Shown: piece by piece, positions 1-11,587 of the stretch
Position numbering within the stretch: the first letter of the stretch is position 1
Layout of the letters: every line of letters begins with the position of its first letter
Program-made: the position numbers and the translations under genes
Assembly: GCF_019703515.2 (NCBI RefSeq)
Contig: NC_059363.1
Coordinates: 1,799,501-1,863,500 of the forward strand
Source: Myxocyprinus asiaticus
Taxonomy: Eukaryota > Chordata > Actinopteri > Cypriniformes > Catostomidae
Length of the DNA: 64,000 nucleotides
Direction: 5' to 3'
Notes under the pieces: generated by a model
Seen by the model: only the letters and a program-made list of their open reading frames with translations
Database searches by the model: none
What the model was told of the DNA's origin: nothing

Positions 1-139
1 CAGGTGAAAAGACAGGACCTCTGGATGAAGCTACCAAATCTGATTTGGGATCTTTAAATCGTCCCAAATTCTCCCATGCCCCACACAGACCAAAAACAGC
101 ACACATGAGAACCACAACTGTACCCTGACTAAGCTCCAT
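1..139 (-). CDS. zp3: ZP3 copy 0, 5' part of exon 1, cut by window edge
   Basis: Minus-strand start of a further egg-envelope gene whose remaining exons lie left of the window. The ATG complement is at 137-139. The first codons (M-E-L-S-Q) are followed by a hydrophobic stretch that fits a signal peptide, then the W-E-N-L-G segment found in the other copies. The flank 140-880 carries the same TATA-like and E-box sites as the other copies. Only about 46 codons are visible, so whether this copy is functional cannot be judged. Its upstream flank has variants shared with copy 5 rather than with its immediate neighbour. Confidence 0.75.
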   Translation of the reverse strand, partial: MELSQGTVVVLMCAVFGLCGAWENLGRFKDPKSDLVASSRGPVFSP

Positions 140-192
140 TTTGACAAACATACACACAATGCCACAGTACACACCACTGCTAGGTTGGGCCA

Positions 193-356
193 TTAAATAC
201 AGCTTTGAATTAAGGTGTCTCCTCCCCTTTCAGCTTAATTCATTAACTTAATTCTACCCTGGACCTGCAGAATTCAAGCGTTAACAAATGACAATATAGA
301 AAGGCCATAACCTATATCCCAATCAGGCTGGAGATGAAGCTACATATATGCAGCTG
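193..356 (-). promoter_or_regulatory. ZP3 copy 0 promoter: TATTTAA and CAGCTG E-box
   Basis: On the minus strand TATTTAA (plus 193-199) lies about 54 nt upstream of the M-E-L-S-Q start. CAGCTG (351-356) lies 158 bp further upstream. E-boxes about 200 bp upstream are known FIGLA-type sites in vertebrate ZP genes. Use of this site here is inferred from position and from conservation in all seven copies. Confidence 0.5.
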
Positions 357-890
357 GCATATTAACTGATTCAGAGCTTTATAAATTTAATATGAGAGGC
401 TTTATGTGGATTAAAATAGAAAGAGAGTAAGCAGGTTAAACCATAACAATTAATATAAATCAGGATGCTGAAAATGTATGGAGCTTAGCAGTCCAGAAAC
501 TGTCTCTACTTGGTCAGGTACTAAGTCATAAATCTTAAAATTCTTGTATTTTTCATTAAATGTGCAATAAAGTTATGATGCAGTGGAACTGTCAGTTTCA
601 TAACATTTAAAATGAATGATTTTCATATTAAATGATCCACAACAAAAAATGATAGTTTCCAGAATAGTGTCAGTTCTAACCCTCTGTGGCTCTGTGTGTG
701 TACATTTAAATTATAATTTATACATCTTGTTACCATATGTTTTTGACATCTGGCATTGTATTCTTTGAAGTGTCTTGGAGTACCATGTTAATACCATGGC
801 ACATGTATATTTTGATCATTAAGTGTGATTCATGGTGTTGGGGAGGGCATTGCCCCCCTTAGATTTTCTCAAACTTCTTGCACAGTGGCA
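357..890. other. Conserved ZP3 upstream block, unit 0
   Basis: Non-coding AT-rich DNA that recurs upstream of every ZP3 copy. Marker variants near 545-770 match the block upstream of copy 5 rather than those of copies 1-4 and 6. No gene is seen. Confidence 0.6.
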
Positions 891-1979
891 TCCAGGGGCG
901 GATTATGAGTAGCAAGGGCCCCGGGGTCAGTGTTCTTAGCTTCATCAAACACTTTAAATATTGAAGAATTTAACAAATACAGAAGGCTCCTACAGTATCT
1001 ACACAAGAGTTTGGAGAAAGAGTTCAGGCAGTTCTGGCTTGCGCTGCTATCTTTTCTAACTCATCTGTATGATGGGGTGTGTTCCATTCAGAAGTGATCA
1101 TCCCTACACCCTATTTTCTTCAAAGACTTTACCTTCCATTGTGAAAGCTTCGAAGGTCTGAAAGGTGTGAGGCTCAAAAATCGCGATCATTTGGTCATTG
1201 ATTGGGAAATTCTGTTTGGAACGACTTTACATGATGGTAGCTATTTTGGATGCAAAAGGGTCCTATAAGAGGGCTGGGGGCCCTCATGGTTACAGGGACC
1301 TGTTGAGGGGGCCTTGAATAAGTTGTGGGGCCCACATATTTACAACCTGGTCTCATAGTGAAAACATGTCTCTATATGTATTTTTGCAAAAATTGTTATA
1401 CGTGTCTCCAGGAACAATTCCCTGCAGTTTTCAGGAGAAATGAACACTAGAGGTGCTACAAAAACTGTATGTTTTATTCACTTTCACTCAAATCATGACT
1501 TAAATGGCTGATTATAACTTTATAAACACTTATGTTATTATATGGTATCGACACACTTTTACTCAAAAACATATTTTGATGCTTTTATTACAGACTCACC
1601 TACATATATACACGTTCCAACACAGACAGCTTGCACGGTAGCTCACTTGATAGGGTGTTGGACAGAGTTGGAGGACCGCAGTTCAAGTCTACCCATGAAC
1701 TCAATCTGATATGTGACATTACAGAGTCATAGAAGCAGCATGAAATGGGGTGGTTGCTTCAGAAAATGTTCTTTTTCATTTCACTTCTGCATGGTTAGAT
1801 TTGGGCATTGATAAGGTAAGGATGTCTTTTTAATATATCATATATACAGTATTTTAAAACTAATGGTTAAGTATAGGCATTGATTTGGTAAGGATGAATT
1901 TTTTAAATGTCTCATTTATATTTTAAAACACTATTGGTTAGGTTTAGGCTAAAGTATTAGGTTAAGGAGGTATGTTTAA

Positions 1980-2019
<40 letters not shown>

Positions 2020-2260
2020 TAAAATTCACCTTAATACCACGTATGAATATGACACCATTGTACTTGCTTTTGGTGCCCCAAGCTGGAAATTTCACTCTAA
2101 ACCTTCACCCAAACGTGATATACAGCTCATAAATTTTGAATTGCAAAAATGTTGTCATGTTCACATAAATTTCATGAGACCAGGCTGCATATATAAACAT
2201 TTGTTTTTTCAAAGTTGATGGCCCATGAGACCTTGCAGCCCAGGCTCAGATAGCTGTACA
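891..2260. mobile_element. Nested insertion present only in unit 0
   Basis: This stretch interrupts the upstream block and is absent from the other units. An inner part is bounded by an inverted CTGGTCTCAT motif (about 1348 on the plus strand and about 2170 as its reverse complement), which fits a non-autonomous DNA element of about 0.8 kb. An A-run followed by (TA)n lies at about 1978-2022. No transposase frame is visible and the family is not identified. Confidence 0.45.
1629..1695 (+). repeat. tRNA-like (SINE-head) segment with A and B boxes
   Basis: TAGCTCACTTGATAGG (from 1639) resembles a pol III A box and GCAGTTCAAGTCT (1678-1690) a B box, at tRNA-like spacing. There is no convincing full cloverleaf or CCA context, so a SINE head or tRNA relic is more likely than a working tRNA gene. 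Confidence 0.4.
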
Positions 2261-2274
2261 TTATCAGAAAACGC

Positions 2275-2930
2275 ATTCATGGCGGCTGATATTTTGCACT
2301 GTACACAACCAAATCACAAGATATTCCATCAGGAGCAAACAGTTTGCTAGTTTTATTACCTTCAAATTAATGTGGTTAAAAATTAATAACACTCAAAATC
2401 AGCAATATAAACAGTATTTTCTATTATTATGCATTCTTTATATAATACTTTATATAAGTAGCTCATTATAGAAGGAAGGGCTTTTATAGTCCAGTTTGTT
2501 CATAAATGTCTTGAAATTCCATCCTCCAGTTCAAACTAAAAACCAACCCAATTCACCAAATATTAAGAAACGGTTTTTAGGATTGTGCTTTTACAAACCT
2601 TTCCAAAATCCTTTAAAATAAATTGACTTTTGCCTCATAGTAGTGAAGTATATATGCTAAGTCAAGCTATCACACTGATGGATGTGAACAGCCCTTACAG
2701 CAAATATGTTTAGGTCAATTTTTGGAATTAAAAAGTTTCATGATATGCAGAATTCAGATGCACCATACAGTATGAAACAAAGTGATTGTCCCTCACAGAA
2801 AAATCATGTTTTTCATCGTACCATTTAACCCACCGAGTTTGCATTTATTATATCTTCTAAGGCAATACTGAGATTTGAATATTTGAGGTTAAGTGGGGTT
2901 GAATCTCATGAAAAAATTCACAAAATAAAA
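2275..2930. other. Unit 0-specific AT-rich insertion
   Basis: In the other units the text before 2275 continues directly into the text after about 2930. This intervening piece is therefore an insertion here or a loss elsewhere. No coding potential or recognisable family was seen. Confidence 0.4.
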
Positions 2931-4100
2931 GTCTTATTACTATAATAGAGTAAGCAAAATCATCCTATTTGGAATTACAACTTGTCAGCTCATTGTTCAT
3001 TGTGCAGAAATTAATGCTAACAATAAAATCAAAGTAATTTAGCAATTTAAATCTACAATTGTCATTTTTCATAATATTTTGAGAATAAAGTAAAAGGAAA
3101 GTAACATCAAAGTGATGTGGTGGACAAGAGCAAAGTGGAGCATCTGGGTCATTACATACAACACCAGTGAGATAACCTGGCTATACAACTGAACTGAATT
3201 TGTGGGAAGTTTTTGTGAGCTGAACAAAGTGTGAACAAAGCCATAGAATATTTTTACTGCTTGTGTGAACATAGCGTGGGTGGTTCTTGTTCAGAATAAG
3301 CTGTAATGTGGACCAGACTTTATTCTGATTGTCAAAAGTCTGGCTTTGAGATCCTAGGCCGCAACATGTCTTCACAATATAACTATGTAGACACACTGAG
3401 TCAAGATAAACAGAACATACTCTATTCTGTCAGATAGTCTTTCTCCTCATGGAAGTTCACGAGTGTGATGAGATGTTCCTCATACTACATGATTATTTCT
3501 CATTCGCAGCGCGCGTGTCTCTCAGCTGTTAGAAATGTTGAAAACACACAAACAATATTTAATAAAATGGCATTTCTATGCTTCAACATCAAATCAGTAC
3601 CAACCAGCATAAATCAGCAGTAACCAGCCTCAAAACGGCACCAAATCAGTATTAACCAACATCTAACCGACATAAAAATCACTAAACCAGAACTAACCTT
3701 GCATAAACATAACACAGCAAGTAAATTCTTTATGTAGTAGACTAACTACTACATGTGTAGTGTACGGTTCATACATCTACCATTCTACAACACTTTAAGT
3801 GCTTCCTGAACATCTGAAACTTTTTGCTTTACAATCACAGATAAAACATTTGTTCGAGGTTTGTTTGGCTTGACTCTGAAAACTTGTCAACAATTCTGTA
3901 CCATCCATTTCATAAGACATTAAGAGTGGAATTAATCAGAGAAGTTTAGCTCAATTGACAGCATGTCTCAGTGTTGATGTTCTCTAACTGAAGCAAAATC
4001 AAGGTTTGCAGTGAAGTACCTGTAATGGATGTGAATGGGGCAAATTTGGAGGGTTTAAAAAGGCATAAATGTGAAGCTAATAATTTAAGAGCACTTACAT
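2931..4100. other. Shared intergenic block, unit 0
   Basis: Homologous to about 25590-25925 followed by 27585-28495, but without the 1.6-kb insert those units carry between them. It includes an imperfect AACCAGC/AATCAG short-period repeat at about 3585-3700. No gene is seen. Confidence 0.5.
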
Positions 4101-4420
4101 TGAAGGAATAGTTAAAAAAAAAAAAAAAAAAAAAAATTTACTCCCCTGGCATCCCAGATGTGCAAGACTTTAGCAGAACACATGATTTTAATTTCTCAGC
4201 TCTGTAGGTCCATACAATGCAAGTAAATGGGTGCCAACATTTTGAAGCTCCAACATACACAAGGGAGAAAAGTAATCATGACTCATGGTTACACTTAAGT
4301 GGCAAGATAAAGGGAACAGATCAATATTTAAGACCAATTTGCCTCCCTTCCCTGTAGAGGGCAGTATGCACAGCATGTAAAGCACCAAATACAAAGTGAA
4401 AGCAAACTAAACATGGACAG
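4101..4420. mobile_element. GTTCACCC-type non-autonomous DNA transposon, SINE-free
   Basis: Starts with AAGGAATAGTT, then a long A-run, then the CCCAGATGTG and GGTCCATACAATGCAAGT segments recognised in an abundant cyprinid element. Unlike units 3-5 it has no SINE inside, so it marks the empty site. The right boundary is uncertain. Confidence 0.5.
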
Positions 4421-5018
4421 AAGTTCATAGGGAAACTGCAGTGCAAGAACCAGATTGGGAAAGATGGTACAGACTTAAACCAGCTAGAGAGCTTAGTCTG
4501 AAGTGTAAACTTTTGGGTTATATTGTAGCCAAAGACAATTTAAAACTTGCATATAAAAACCCTTGAGGCTTGAAGCAATGAGAACAAAACACTTGTAGGA
4601 ATGTTTGACAAAATGTAGGACAAGTCAGTCTAGACTGTTTTCATGGACAGAAAACATGCATCAAGTGTCTGGCTTTATTGCGCACTTGTGATCTGCACAA
4701 CCAACTGGTGTGGCAAAACATCTCTCCCCTTGCATTGGTTAGGGCATCTGCTGCCAGGAACAAACCTAGGCACCTTTTTAAAATAGGCAGAGGGGACTCC
4801 AAATGCCAGGATCAATGCACTTCACTCAACCATTTAACTAGGTCTCATGACTTTAAATAGATCAGTTGGCAGTCCATCTTAAGATACAGATGGAGTGAAT
4901 AAGACATCAATGAGGTAAACTTCCATTAGAGGCATAATTGGGCTGATGGCACATGGGATGCAAAAAAAAAAAAAAAAAAAAGCTTGAAGTGCGTCAACTC
5001 ATGATCCAGTTCCTACAT
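4421..5018. other. 3' flank of ZP3 copy 1 with large deletion
   Basis: Contains a short version of the segment that in other units spans the Harbinger-like remnant, the MITE and ZP3 exons 8 to 6. An A-run at 4963-4980 joins directly to intron 5 sequence, so exons 6-8 are missing. Confidence 0.6.
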
Positions 5019-7113
5019 AGAGGGATGGTCTCCTTGCTGGAACAGGAAGGCTTAGAGCTGGAACTGTAGTTTGTCACTCTGAGTTCAAGGCAGGAAGTAG
5101 GAGTTGGAACCTGTAGTCTTGCCATCCACAAAGCACCTAAAAACAGATTGTGTTATTGCAAGAGCAATAAAGGATTGCAGAGTAGTCCACAAGACAAGCC
5201 CCCCGGTTGCCGAAAGTCTGGGGTTATAGAGGTCACACTGAATTGGGTTTGTTGGAGTCTGAGACAGACACCTTTGCCTAAACCAAACACAGAACATTTA
5301 AATCAATGGCTGCCAGGCATTACCTTCTAGACCTAGCTGGATTTCAACTATTGCAGAACGAATCTTACCCATGATTCTTAATAAAGGAATATCTTGGCAG
5401 AGCTTGCACATCAGGCAATGGAGTGGCCACACAACTGTCCACAAGAACACGTAGGGGACCATGATTGAACATCTTCACAGAGGCTTCAAATTTAATAATG
5501 TCACCCAGGAAATACAAGTTGGAAGGCCTCTGGAAGGACCAGTCATCTGCAAGAGAAACCGCATGTCAGATACAGCCAGTCACAAAGCTGAATTTGGATT
5601 AAATACAAACCAGTCATGAGCTTCAAGGAGAAAACCAAGACTTCTTCCCCAGCCGCCACTGAAGCAAAAGGGACCCACATGGGCATCAAGACATTACTGC
5701 TCACATTCTGAAACCTGCAGTTTGAGAATGAGATGTGCTTCAGGCAAAAACTGCCAGATGTTTAGGGTGGTGGCCATGGCATTGCTATGTGGCAGCCAAG
5801 GTGATAAAGCTTACGCAAGATAACACTTATGCTCAAGGACTGTTAAAACAGCAGACTTTAAACAATAACATTGTGTTTACCCTTCCTCAGTTTAAGCTAG
5901 ATTTGTGATGGAGTCCAAAGGATTAACCACCATTTGGCAGCCATATTGTTGTAGTCAGATAAAAAGTAGCCATGCTTGCATGTAGATGACCCACTTAACA
6001 CCCCCCCCCACCCCATTTACTTTAGCACCTATAAGATGCTTAATAGCCAATGGTCACTTTCAGGCTCAATGAGATTCAGTAAGAGTTCTTAAATATTCTC
6101 TTGATGTCATAGTAACCTACCGATTAGTAGCTAGTAGGGAAGCCAAATATTTTGAGGGCAACTCATAGTAAGCCTACAAGCAACTGCAAGTAGCCTTCGG
6201 AGTCAAGTTGCAAGCTGCTTCAACTGCCAACAAATGAACAGACTTGCCTTGAAGGCACTTTGTCTCAAGGAACAGGTTTTACAAAGTTCAATGCTTAAGT
6301 GTCCAAAGCCTACTACACAAGCTGTAGTAATACTCCCCTTAGAAAGTCACCATGACGGAGCTGAAAGTTAGTCACTTGCCTTGAATAATGACACTGAATG
6401 CCAATGCTGGCACTATTAGCACTACGAATTTGAGTTCCAGCAAATGGCTCAGGGGTGTATGTAAGGGCAAAGATGTAGACAAGCTCGTCTTCAGTCAGCT
6501 GTAAAAAGGACTGATGGTTACAGACATTCCTACTCAGCTACAGCAAACAAGAGTAGTGTACGGAGTTCTCACCATCAGCACACTGTTGCAGTCCTGTTCT
6601 CATCTTTGAACATGAAATACCTTCGAATCAGAGTCCTCACCAACTGCAGAACAGCCTCCCAAAGTAAGGCCAGATGGCTGGACCAAGAGACCATTACCAA
6701 ACAAGTCTCACTTTGCTTCTACAAGTACTGCTCTCTCTCTCTCCACGTCAAACAGCTACACTGCTAGGAGTAATGGGCTGCCTCAACTGAAAGTCCACCG
6801 CCAACTCACTCAGTACTTCAGGAACAACAGGGTATCTCCAGTCCAATGGCTTCACTGGACCTTGCAGTAGCTGCTTGGTCTGAACACCAAGGGGCTCTTG
6901 CACAAGCCCTCTGGAATCACCACTCAAAGCACTCTGATATGGAGCAGCTGTCTGTTGATGATTCCAAAGACCAGCAGGTGAAAAGACAGGACCTCTGGAT
7001 GAAGCCACCAAATCTGATTTGGGATCTTTAAATTGTCCCAAATTCTCCCATACCCCACACAGACCAAAAACAGCACACATGAGAACCACAACTGTACCTT
7101 GACAAAGCTCCAT
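5019..7113 (-). pseudogene. ZP3 copy 1 pseudogene
   Basis: Recognisable exons are 1 (6573-7113), 2 (6380-6498), 3 (5611-5714), 4 (5369-5546) and 5 (5019-5136). Exons 6-8, which encode the C-terminal part of the ZP-C subdomain and the polyadenylation signal, are deleted. Exon 1 carries a TGA at 6748-6750 (CGA to TGA), a C-to-R change in the next codon, a 4-nt expansion of a GA run (about 6731-6742), and a 21-bp inverted segment (6598-6618). The exon 5 donor has lost its GT. The remaining exons stay open and still resemble the working copies, including the GC donor after exon 2, so inactivation looks fairly recent. The product would stop after about 120 residues, before most of the ZP module. 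Confidence 0.9.
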
Positions 7114-7166
7114 TTTGACAAACATACACACAATGCCACAATACACACCACTGCTAGGTTGGGCCA

Positions 7167-7330
7167 TTAAATACAGCTTTGAATTAAGGTGTCTCCTCCC
7201 CTTTCAGCTTAATTCATTAAATTAATTCTACTCTGGACCTGCAGAGTTCAAGCGTTAACAAATGACAATATAGAAAGGCCATAACCTATATCCCAATCAG
7301 GCTGGAGATGAAGCTACATATATGCAGCTG
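7167..7330 (-). promoter_or_regulatory. ZP3 copy 1 promoter elements
   Basis: TATTTAA on the minus strand at 7167-7173 and CAGCTG at 7325-7330 are retained although the gene body is broken, so the locus might still be transcribed. Confidence 0.45.
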
Positions 7331-8470
7331 GCATATTAACTGTTTGAGAGCTTTATAAATTTAGTATGAGAGGCTTTATTTGGATTAAAATAGAAAGAGA
7401 GTAAGCAGGTTAAACCATAACAATTAATATAAATCAGGGTGCTGAAAATGTATGGAGCTTAGCAGTCCAGAAACTGTCTCTACTTGGTCAGGTACTAAGT
7501 CATAAATCTTAAAATTCTTGTATTTTTAATTAAATGTGCAATAAAGTTATGATGCAGTGGAACTGTCAGTTTCATAACATTTGAAATGAATGATTTTCAT
7601 ATTAAATGATCCACAACAAAAAATGATAATTCCCAGAATAGTGTCAGTTCTAACCCTCTGTGGCTCTGTGTGTGTACATTTAAATTATAAGTAATACAAA
7701 AGTCAAACACACAACATCTTGTTACCATATATTTTTGACATATAGCATTGTATTCTTTGAAGTGTCTTGGAGTACCATGTTAATACCATAGCACATATAT
7801 ATTTTGATCATTAAGTGTGATTCATGGTGTTGGGGAGGGCATTACCCCCTTAGATTTTCTCAAACAGCTAAGACAGACACAATGCACTTATTGCATAGTG
7901 GTGTCACTTATATGTGGAATCCAATTTCAAATTTTAGCTTCCATTGTTGTGAATTTAGTGTTAAAATGTGTAGCTGACATGGAAATTCTAGCACTGACAA
8001 GTCGTATCATTATTATGCATGCAATTTGACATCATATGGATACAAAAGTCTAAATAACTACAAATTTTAAGAAGATAAAATGAGCTAAAATTGAAAAAAA
8101 TAAAAATAAATAGATTATATGAAAACACACTTTTACAAAGTACTGCCACGGTCCTGTTTTTTAAGGCATGTTTGTCAATGCATCCGTTTGGACAACACAA
8201 TTGCATTCTTTCAAGAAAAACAACAAAAAGAAAGAGACAATGCATTGCTTTAGCAATTTAAAATATTTTTTTTTCTGAATGAAAAATAAAGTTGTTTACA
8301 ATGGGATATAATTTAGCACTGATAGCTGTACATTATCAGAAAACATCTTATTACTATAATAGAGTAAGTAAAATCATCCTATTTGGAATTTCAACTTGTC
8401 TGTTCATTGTTCATTGTGCAGAAATTAATGCTAACAATAAAATCAAAGTAATTTAACAATTTAAATTAAA
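7331..8470. other. Conserved ZP3 upstream block, unit 1
   Basis: AT-rich block shared by all units. It contains conserved short frames on both strands (for example 7988-8245 minus) with no recognisable domain. Taken as non-coding. Confidence 0.5.
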
Positions 8471-8473
8471 TTA

Positions 8474-8573
8474 GTCTTCCGCCACCCAGATTGAGGAGAG
8501 TCACTACACAACCACGAGGACATAGAGTGCATTGGGAATTGGGCATTCCAAATTGGGGAGAAAAAAAATTAAT
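8474..8573 (+). repeat. 3' fragment of tRNA-derived SINE
   Basis: Matches only the last 100 bp or so of the SINE seen complete at 28618. The tRNA-related head and about 3.3 kb of upstream sequence are missing relative to unit 3. The join sits at an ATTAGTC motif, suggesting a deletion with microhomology. Confidence 0.65.
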
Positions 8574-8860
8574 AAATCTCAGCTCTTTAGGTCCATACAA
8601 TGCAAGTGAAGGGTGCCAACATTTTGAAGCTGCAAAATCCACAAAAAGAGCATAAAAGTAATCCAGTGGTTAAACTGATATCTTCAGAAGTGGTATGATA
8701 GGTGGAGAGAAACAGATCAATATTTAAGTCCTTTTTTTAAATAATAAATTATCCTCCCTGCCCAGTAGGGGGCAATATGCACAGAATGTAAATCACCAAA
8801 AAACAGGAGACAGTGAAAGTACAATAATCAAATAAACTGTACTAAACAAAGACAGAAATA

Positions 8861-10336
8861 AACTCAGAAACATCCTCTCACTTTCAACTGCTTTTATTTT
8901 CAGCAAACTTAACACGTGTAAATATTTGTATGAACATATAAAGATTCAACAACTAAGACATAAACTGAACAAGTTTCACAGACATGTGACTAACAGAAAT
9001 GGAATAAAGTGTCCCTGGGGGGTGGTGTCATAATCAAAAGTACCAGTCAGTATCTGGTGTGGCCACCAGCTGCATTAAGTACTGCAGTGCATCTCATCCT
9101 CATGGACTGCACCAGATTTGCCAGTTCTTGCTGTGAGATGTTACCTTACTCTTCCACCAAGGCACTTGCAAGTTCCCGGACATTTCTTGGGGGGGGGTTG
9201 GCCCTGGCCCTGGCCCTGGCCCTGGCCCTCACCCTCCGATCCAACATGTCCCAGATGTGCTCAATGGGATTGAGATCCTGGCTCTCTGGCAATGGCATAA
9301 CACTGACATTCCTGTCTTGCAGGAAATCATGCACAGAACGAGCAGTATGGCTGGTGGCATTGTCATGCTGGAGGGTCATGTCAGGATGAGCCTGCAGGAA
9401 GGGTACCACATGAGGGAGGAGGATGTCTTCCCTGTAACGCACAGTGTTGAGATTGCCTGCAATGACAACAAGCTTAGTCCGATGATGCTGTGTCACACCA
9501 CCCCAGACCATGACGGACCCTCCACCTCCAAACCAATCCCGCTCCAGAGTACAGGCCTTGGTGTAACGCTCATTCCGTTAGTCCGACCATCACCCCTGGT
9601 GAGACAAAACCATGACTCGTCAGTGAAGAGCACTTTTTGCCAGTCCTGTCTGGTCCAGCTAAGGTGGGTCTGTGCCTATAGGCGAAGTTGTTGCCGGTGA
9701 TGTCTGGTAAGGACCTGCCTTACAACAGGCATACAAGCCCTCAGTCCAGCCTCTCTCAGCCTATTGTGGACAGTCCGAGAACTGGAGGGATTGTGCATTC
9801 CTGATGTATCTTGGGCTGTTGTTGCCATCCTGTACCTGTCGCACAGGTGTGATATTCAGATGTACCGATCTTGCGCAGGTGTTGTTACACGTGGTCTGCC
9901 ATTGTGAGATTGATCAGCTGTCCTTCCTGTCTCCCTGTAGTGCTATTTTAGGCATCTCACAGTATGTACATTGCAATTTATTGCCTTGGCCACATCTGCA
10001 GTCCTCATGCAACCATACAGCATGCCTAAGGCACGTTCACGCAGATGAGCAGGGGCCCTGGGCATCTTTTGGTGTTTTTCCAGTCAGTAGAAAGGTCTCT
10101 TTAGTGTCCTAAGTTTTTAGGACTGTGACATTAATTGCCTTCCGTTTGTAAGCTGTTAGTGTCTTCACGACTGTTCCACAGGTGCATGTTCATTAATTGT
10201 TTATGGTTCATTGAACAAGCATGGAAAACATTGTTTAAACCCTTTACAATAAAGATCTGTAAAGTTATTTGGACTTTTACAAATTTGTTTAAAATACAGT
10301 GTCCTGAAAAATGGACATTTCTTTTTTTGCTGATTT
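8861..10336 (-). mobile_element. Defective Tc1-like element, unit 1
   Basis: Flanked by TA on both sides (8859-8860 and 10337-10338) with related inverted ends (AACTCAG and CTGATTT). Transposase remnants read on the minus strand: LFTDESWF (first catalytic Asp), LQHDN (second Asp) and DLNPIEHIW (catalytic Glu region). Frameshifts separate them. A hexamer GGCCCT is expanded about 9203-9232, turning the following segment into an Arg-Ala repeat. It is not an active gene. The unit 0 interval lacks it, giving an empty site at about 4425. Confidence 0.8.
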
Positions 10337-10338
10337 TA

Positions 10339-11088
10339 CATGGTGAAACTGCAGTGCAGGAATGGAAGTCTCTGAGAAATATGGTACAGACACACCCTAC
10401 ATGACATTAAACCAGCCAAATAAGGGTTTGACCTGAAGTGTGGTCTTTGGCTACACTATAACCCAAAAGTCCATTTTAAACATGTTTCAGGTATAAAAAG
10501 AGACCTTTTGGAAAGTCTTGAAGCAATGATAAAAAACCTGACACTTGTGTAGGAAAGTTTGACATCAATAAACTAAAGGACAAGTCAGAGATGTAAAATG
10601 TCATGTGTTTTCATTGACAGAACTTATGAGTCAAGATTCTTGCTTGCACACTTAAGCATAATATCTGCACCACCAAATGGAATTGCAAAATTAACACCTT
10701 TCCCTTGCATTGGTTAGGATTAGGGATGGGTTACGGCATCTGCAACCTGCCAGGAACAAACCCAGACACCTTTACAATGGGCAGATGTGATTCCAAATGC
10801 CAGGATCTTAATGAATTTTTCAAAGACTCAAACTACATTAAAAGACAATGAACTAACCTCGCACACTTGAAATGTTATTGATGTGCGTCAGACACAAGCT
10901 CTAGCAAAGTCAATGGAAAAATCCCACACACAATCCTGGCTTGCAAAGAGTATGAATTTAAGCAACATTGCAAGCTTTAACAGTTTGATGTGACAACCAA
11001 ATGAATTTGATTACATTTTTAATCAGTTGACAGCCCTAGTTCAACACTGTTAGTCCATCTTAATATGCAGAGACACTAGCCTAGTTTC
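10339..11088. other. Shared spacer, unit 1
   Basis: AT-rich spacer found in all units with a Tc1-like relic. The hairpin present at the matching place in other units is absent here (ACATT-GCAAGC directly joined near 10965). No gene is seen. Confidence 0.4.
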
Positions 11089-11587
11089 CAGCCACTTTTC
11101 GTGCTATTTTGTTAGACAAAGTGAAAATGCGTAAAACAAATTTTGCGAAATTTGCTATCTTCTGCGTGTTTCCATTCAAATGGCCTTTTATCGTTAAAAA
11201 TGGTGTGCGTGATGACGTCATGCCTTAAAAAAAAGTCTGTTTTGGTTTATTGCAAAATAAATCTGCCCTTAAGCCGTTTCCATGCAGAAATGTGTGTTTA
11301 TCACTAATTCGCCTCCCAGATGTTCCTAATTTTTTCCTACAAAGTTTTAGTAAAATGGGGAGATTCATTGAAATTAGCCAGCTTACTGTCATTTTAATTT
11401 CACAAATAAAAGCAATCAGAAGAGGAATTGCAATCAAGAGAGCAGTTACCCTTCTGATAGGCAAAACATCAGGACCAATATTACAGTCCTATCACAGGTC
11501 GTCACCGGTTCTGACCCAAAAGCAAATTGTCATGGCCCTGTTCAAGCTGGAAACCTGCACCAAGTAGTGGGGGAAACTTTCAGTCTT
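11089..11587 (+). pseudogene. PIF/Harbinger-like transposase remnant, unit 1
   Basis: Begins with CTAGTTTCCA. The plus strand encodes fragments such as IRRGIAIK and VLTQKQIVMALFKLETCTK. The second resembles the segment before the helix-turn-helix of Harbinger-type transposases. Stops and frame breaks interrupt it, and a hAT-like MITE cuts it off at the right. The family call is from memory of the motif and is moderate at best. Confidence 0.4.

Noticed and set aside
1978..2022. A-run plus (TA)n as a regulatory or origin-like element
   Set aside because: Simple microsatellite. Nothing around it supports a function.
7988..8245. 85-codon minus-strand frame repeated upstream of several ZP3 copies (also 25219, 38721, 50355)
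   Set aside because: Conserved only because the whole block is duplicated. The translation is hydrophobic and low complexity from AT-rich DNA, the frame is lost in unit 2, and no domain is recognisable.
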